Shown here: piece after piece, positions 63,140-64,000 of the stretch | Position numbering within the stretch: the stretch's first letter is position 1 | Layout: each line of letters starts with the position of its first letter | Origin: an uncultured Prevotella sp. | GTDB lineage: Bacteria; Bacteroidota; Bacteroidia; Bacteroidales; Bacteroidaceae | Length of the DNA: 64,000 bases | Direction: 5' to 3' | NCBI GenBank assembly: GCA_945869265.1 | Contig: CAMBOI010000010.1 | Coordinates: 1-64,000 of the forward strand | The notes under the pieces: model-generated | Seen by the model: the letters and a program-made list of their open reading frames with translations, nothing else | What the model was told of the DNA's origin: nothing | The model's database searches: none | Position numbers and translations under genes: made by a program

Positions 63140-64000
63140 GATCAATAATAGTTGTCGGGATAGGTCCCGGCAGTATCAAAGATATGACGGCAGCAGTAAG
63201 GGAAACACTCCGTACTGCCGACATCGTCATAGGCTATAAATACTATTTCCAGTTTATCAGCTGTTACATATCCTCGCACACAAAATGTATCGACACAGGT
63301 ATGAAAAAAGAGCGCGAGAGGGCTGAGAAGGCTTTCGAAATAGCAGAACAGGGACATCAGGTGGTTGTCATATCATCGGGAGATGCTGGAATCTATGGTA
63401 TGGCATCGCTGATATACGAGATGAAATATCAGCGAGGGTCGGATATTGACATCATCGTGCATCCCGGCATATCAGCATTCCAAAAAGCTGCTTCATTATT
63501 AGGAGCGCCCATCAGTCATGACTTCTGCGTATTGTCACTCTCAGACCTGATGACTCCATGGGCGCTCATTGAGCGGCGAATAAAGGCGGCGGCGGAAGCT
63601 GATTTCGTCACTGCCGTATATAACCCACGGTCAAACGAGCGTTATTGGCAGTTGGACAGGTTGCGAGAGATATTCCTCAACGAAGGACGTAGCCCCGACA
63701 CTCCTGTGGGATATGTTCGACAGGCAGGACGCGACGGAGAGACAGTGAAGATAACAACACTTGCCGCCCTCGATACCAAGGATATCGATATGCTGACAGT
63801 GATTATTATTGGGAATAGCCAGACTAAGGCTCTACAGTGCGATAACGGTAGAGACAAAAATGTGATGATAACACCCCGCGGTTACTATGCTAATGAAAAT
63901 CCCCCCTCCGGGGGACTTGGGGGGGCTATTATGACTCAAAGTTTCCGCACAATTCTCTCAGAGATGAAACGTCCAAACATCCCTATTGACAAAAGATGGC
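63136..64000 (+). CDS. cobJ: precorrin-3B C17-methyltransferase, fused, runs off the window
   Basis: The frame is open from ATG 63136 to the window end (288 residues so far). Residues 1-240 are a CobJ/CbiH tetrapyrrole methylase: GIGPGSIKDM (SAM site), ISSGDAGIYGMA, VHPGISAFQKAASLLGAP, AVYNPRSNER and IGNSQT, closing with MITPRGYY, where single-domain relatives stop soon after. The frame then passes through a GC-rich inverted sequence (coding NENPPSGGLGGA) into IMTQSFRTILSEMKRPN, which resembles the start of precorrin-8X methylmutase (CobH/CbiC). So this is probably a bifunctional protein; the second domain cannot be confirmed from the bases present. Confidence 0.88.
   Translation, partial: MRSIIVVGIGPGSIKDMTAAVRETLRTADIVIGYKYYFQFISCYISSHTKCIDTGMKKERERAEKAFEIAEQGHQVVVISSGDAGIYGMASLIYEMKYQRGSDIDIIVHPGISAFQKAASLLGAPISHDFCVLSLSDLMTPWALIERRIKAAAEADFVTAVYNPRSNERYWQLDRLREIFLNEGRSPDTPVGYVRQAGRDGETVKITTLAALDTKDIDMLTVIIIGNSQTKALQCDNGRDKNVMITPRGYYANENPPSGGLGGAIMTQSFRTILSEMKRPNIPIDKRW

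Overview
The window looks like a chromosomal segment of a carbohydrate-degrading member of the Bacteroidota, most likely Prevotellaceae (Prevotella/Segatella type). The evidence is Bacteroidota -7 promoter boxes (TAnnTTTG, often with a -33 TTTG about 20 nt upstream), SusC/SusD pairs, a hybrid two-component system, many SPII lipoproteins and GH26/GH127/GH146/GH97/GH130 enzymes. The genus is an inference; the phylum is well supported.

Region 1 (about 0.1-14.6 kb) is bounded by two near-identical ~250 bp sequences in inverted orientation (100-354 and 14335-14586). It holds a small lipoprotein, a LytTR response regulator whose histidine kinase survives only as a C-terminal stub, an Omp85-type protein plus a phosphoethanolamine-transferase-like sulfatase, and a beta-mannan locus. 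The mannan operon (minus strand: CE7 esterase, GH130 mannosylglucose phosphorylase, GPH symporter, cellobiose 2-epimerase, AraC regulator) faces a GH26 mannanase. Ahead of the mannanase sits a SusC gene cut off after its N-terminal fifth.

Region 2 (14.6-41.8 kb) is a large polysaccharide or glycoprotein utilisation locus with two divergent arms. The minus arm is GH146-like enzyme, SusC, SusD, a triple DUF4859 lipoprotein, two HExxH DUF6055 proteins and GH43. The plus arm is GH127, a GH97 of the retaining type and a hybrid two-component regulator. The arms are separated by about 3.2 kb of repeat-rich DNA carrying an ATPase gene between 38-bp direct repeats, plus the tail of a second ATPase. 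The combination of beta-L-arabinofuranosidases, a possible alpha-galactosidase and peptidase-like proteins suggests plant hydroxyproline-rich glycoproteins (extensin type) as the target. That is the most interesting hypothesis here, and it is an inference.

Region 3 (41.8-45.8 kb) is housekeeping: a PAP2 phosphatase, a promoter-to-hairpin unit without an ORF, greA with a terminator-like hairpin in its leader, a HIT protein, a mannose-1-phosphate guanylyltransferase and tRNA-Leu(CAA).

Region 4 (45.8-64 kb) is cobalamin biology. A riboswitch-controlled btuB-btuG-btuF-btuC uptake operon (no ATPase gene) is followed by an unrelated ATPase gene. Then come cobQ, an aminotransferase and cbiB on the minus strand and cbiA on the plus strand. 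A second riboswitch-controlled operon contains a TonB receptor, an exported lipoprotein CbiK chelatase, another TonB receptor, and a CobJ methyltransferase that runs off the window and appears fused to a further domain.
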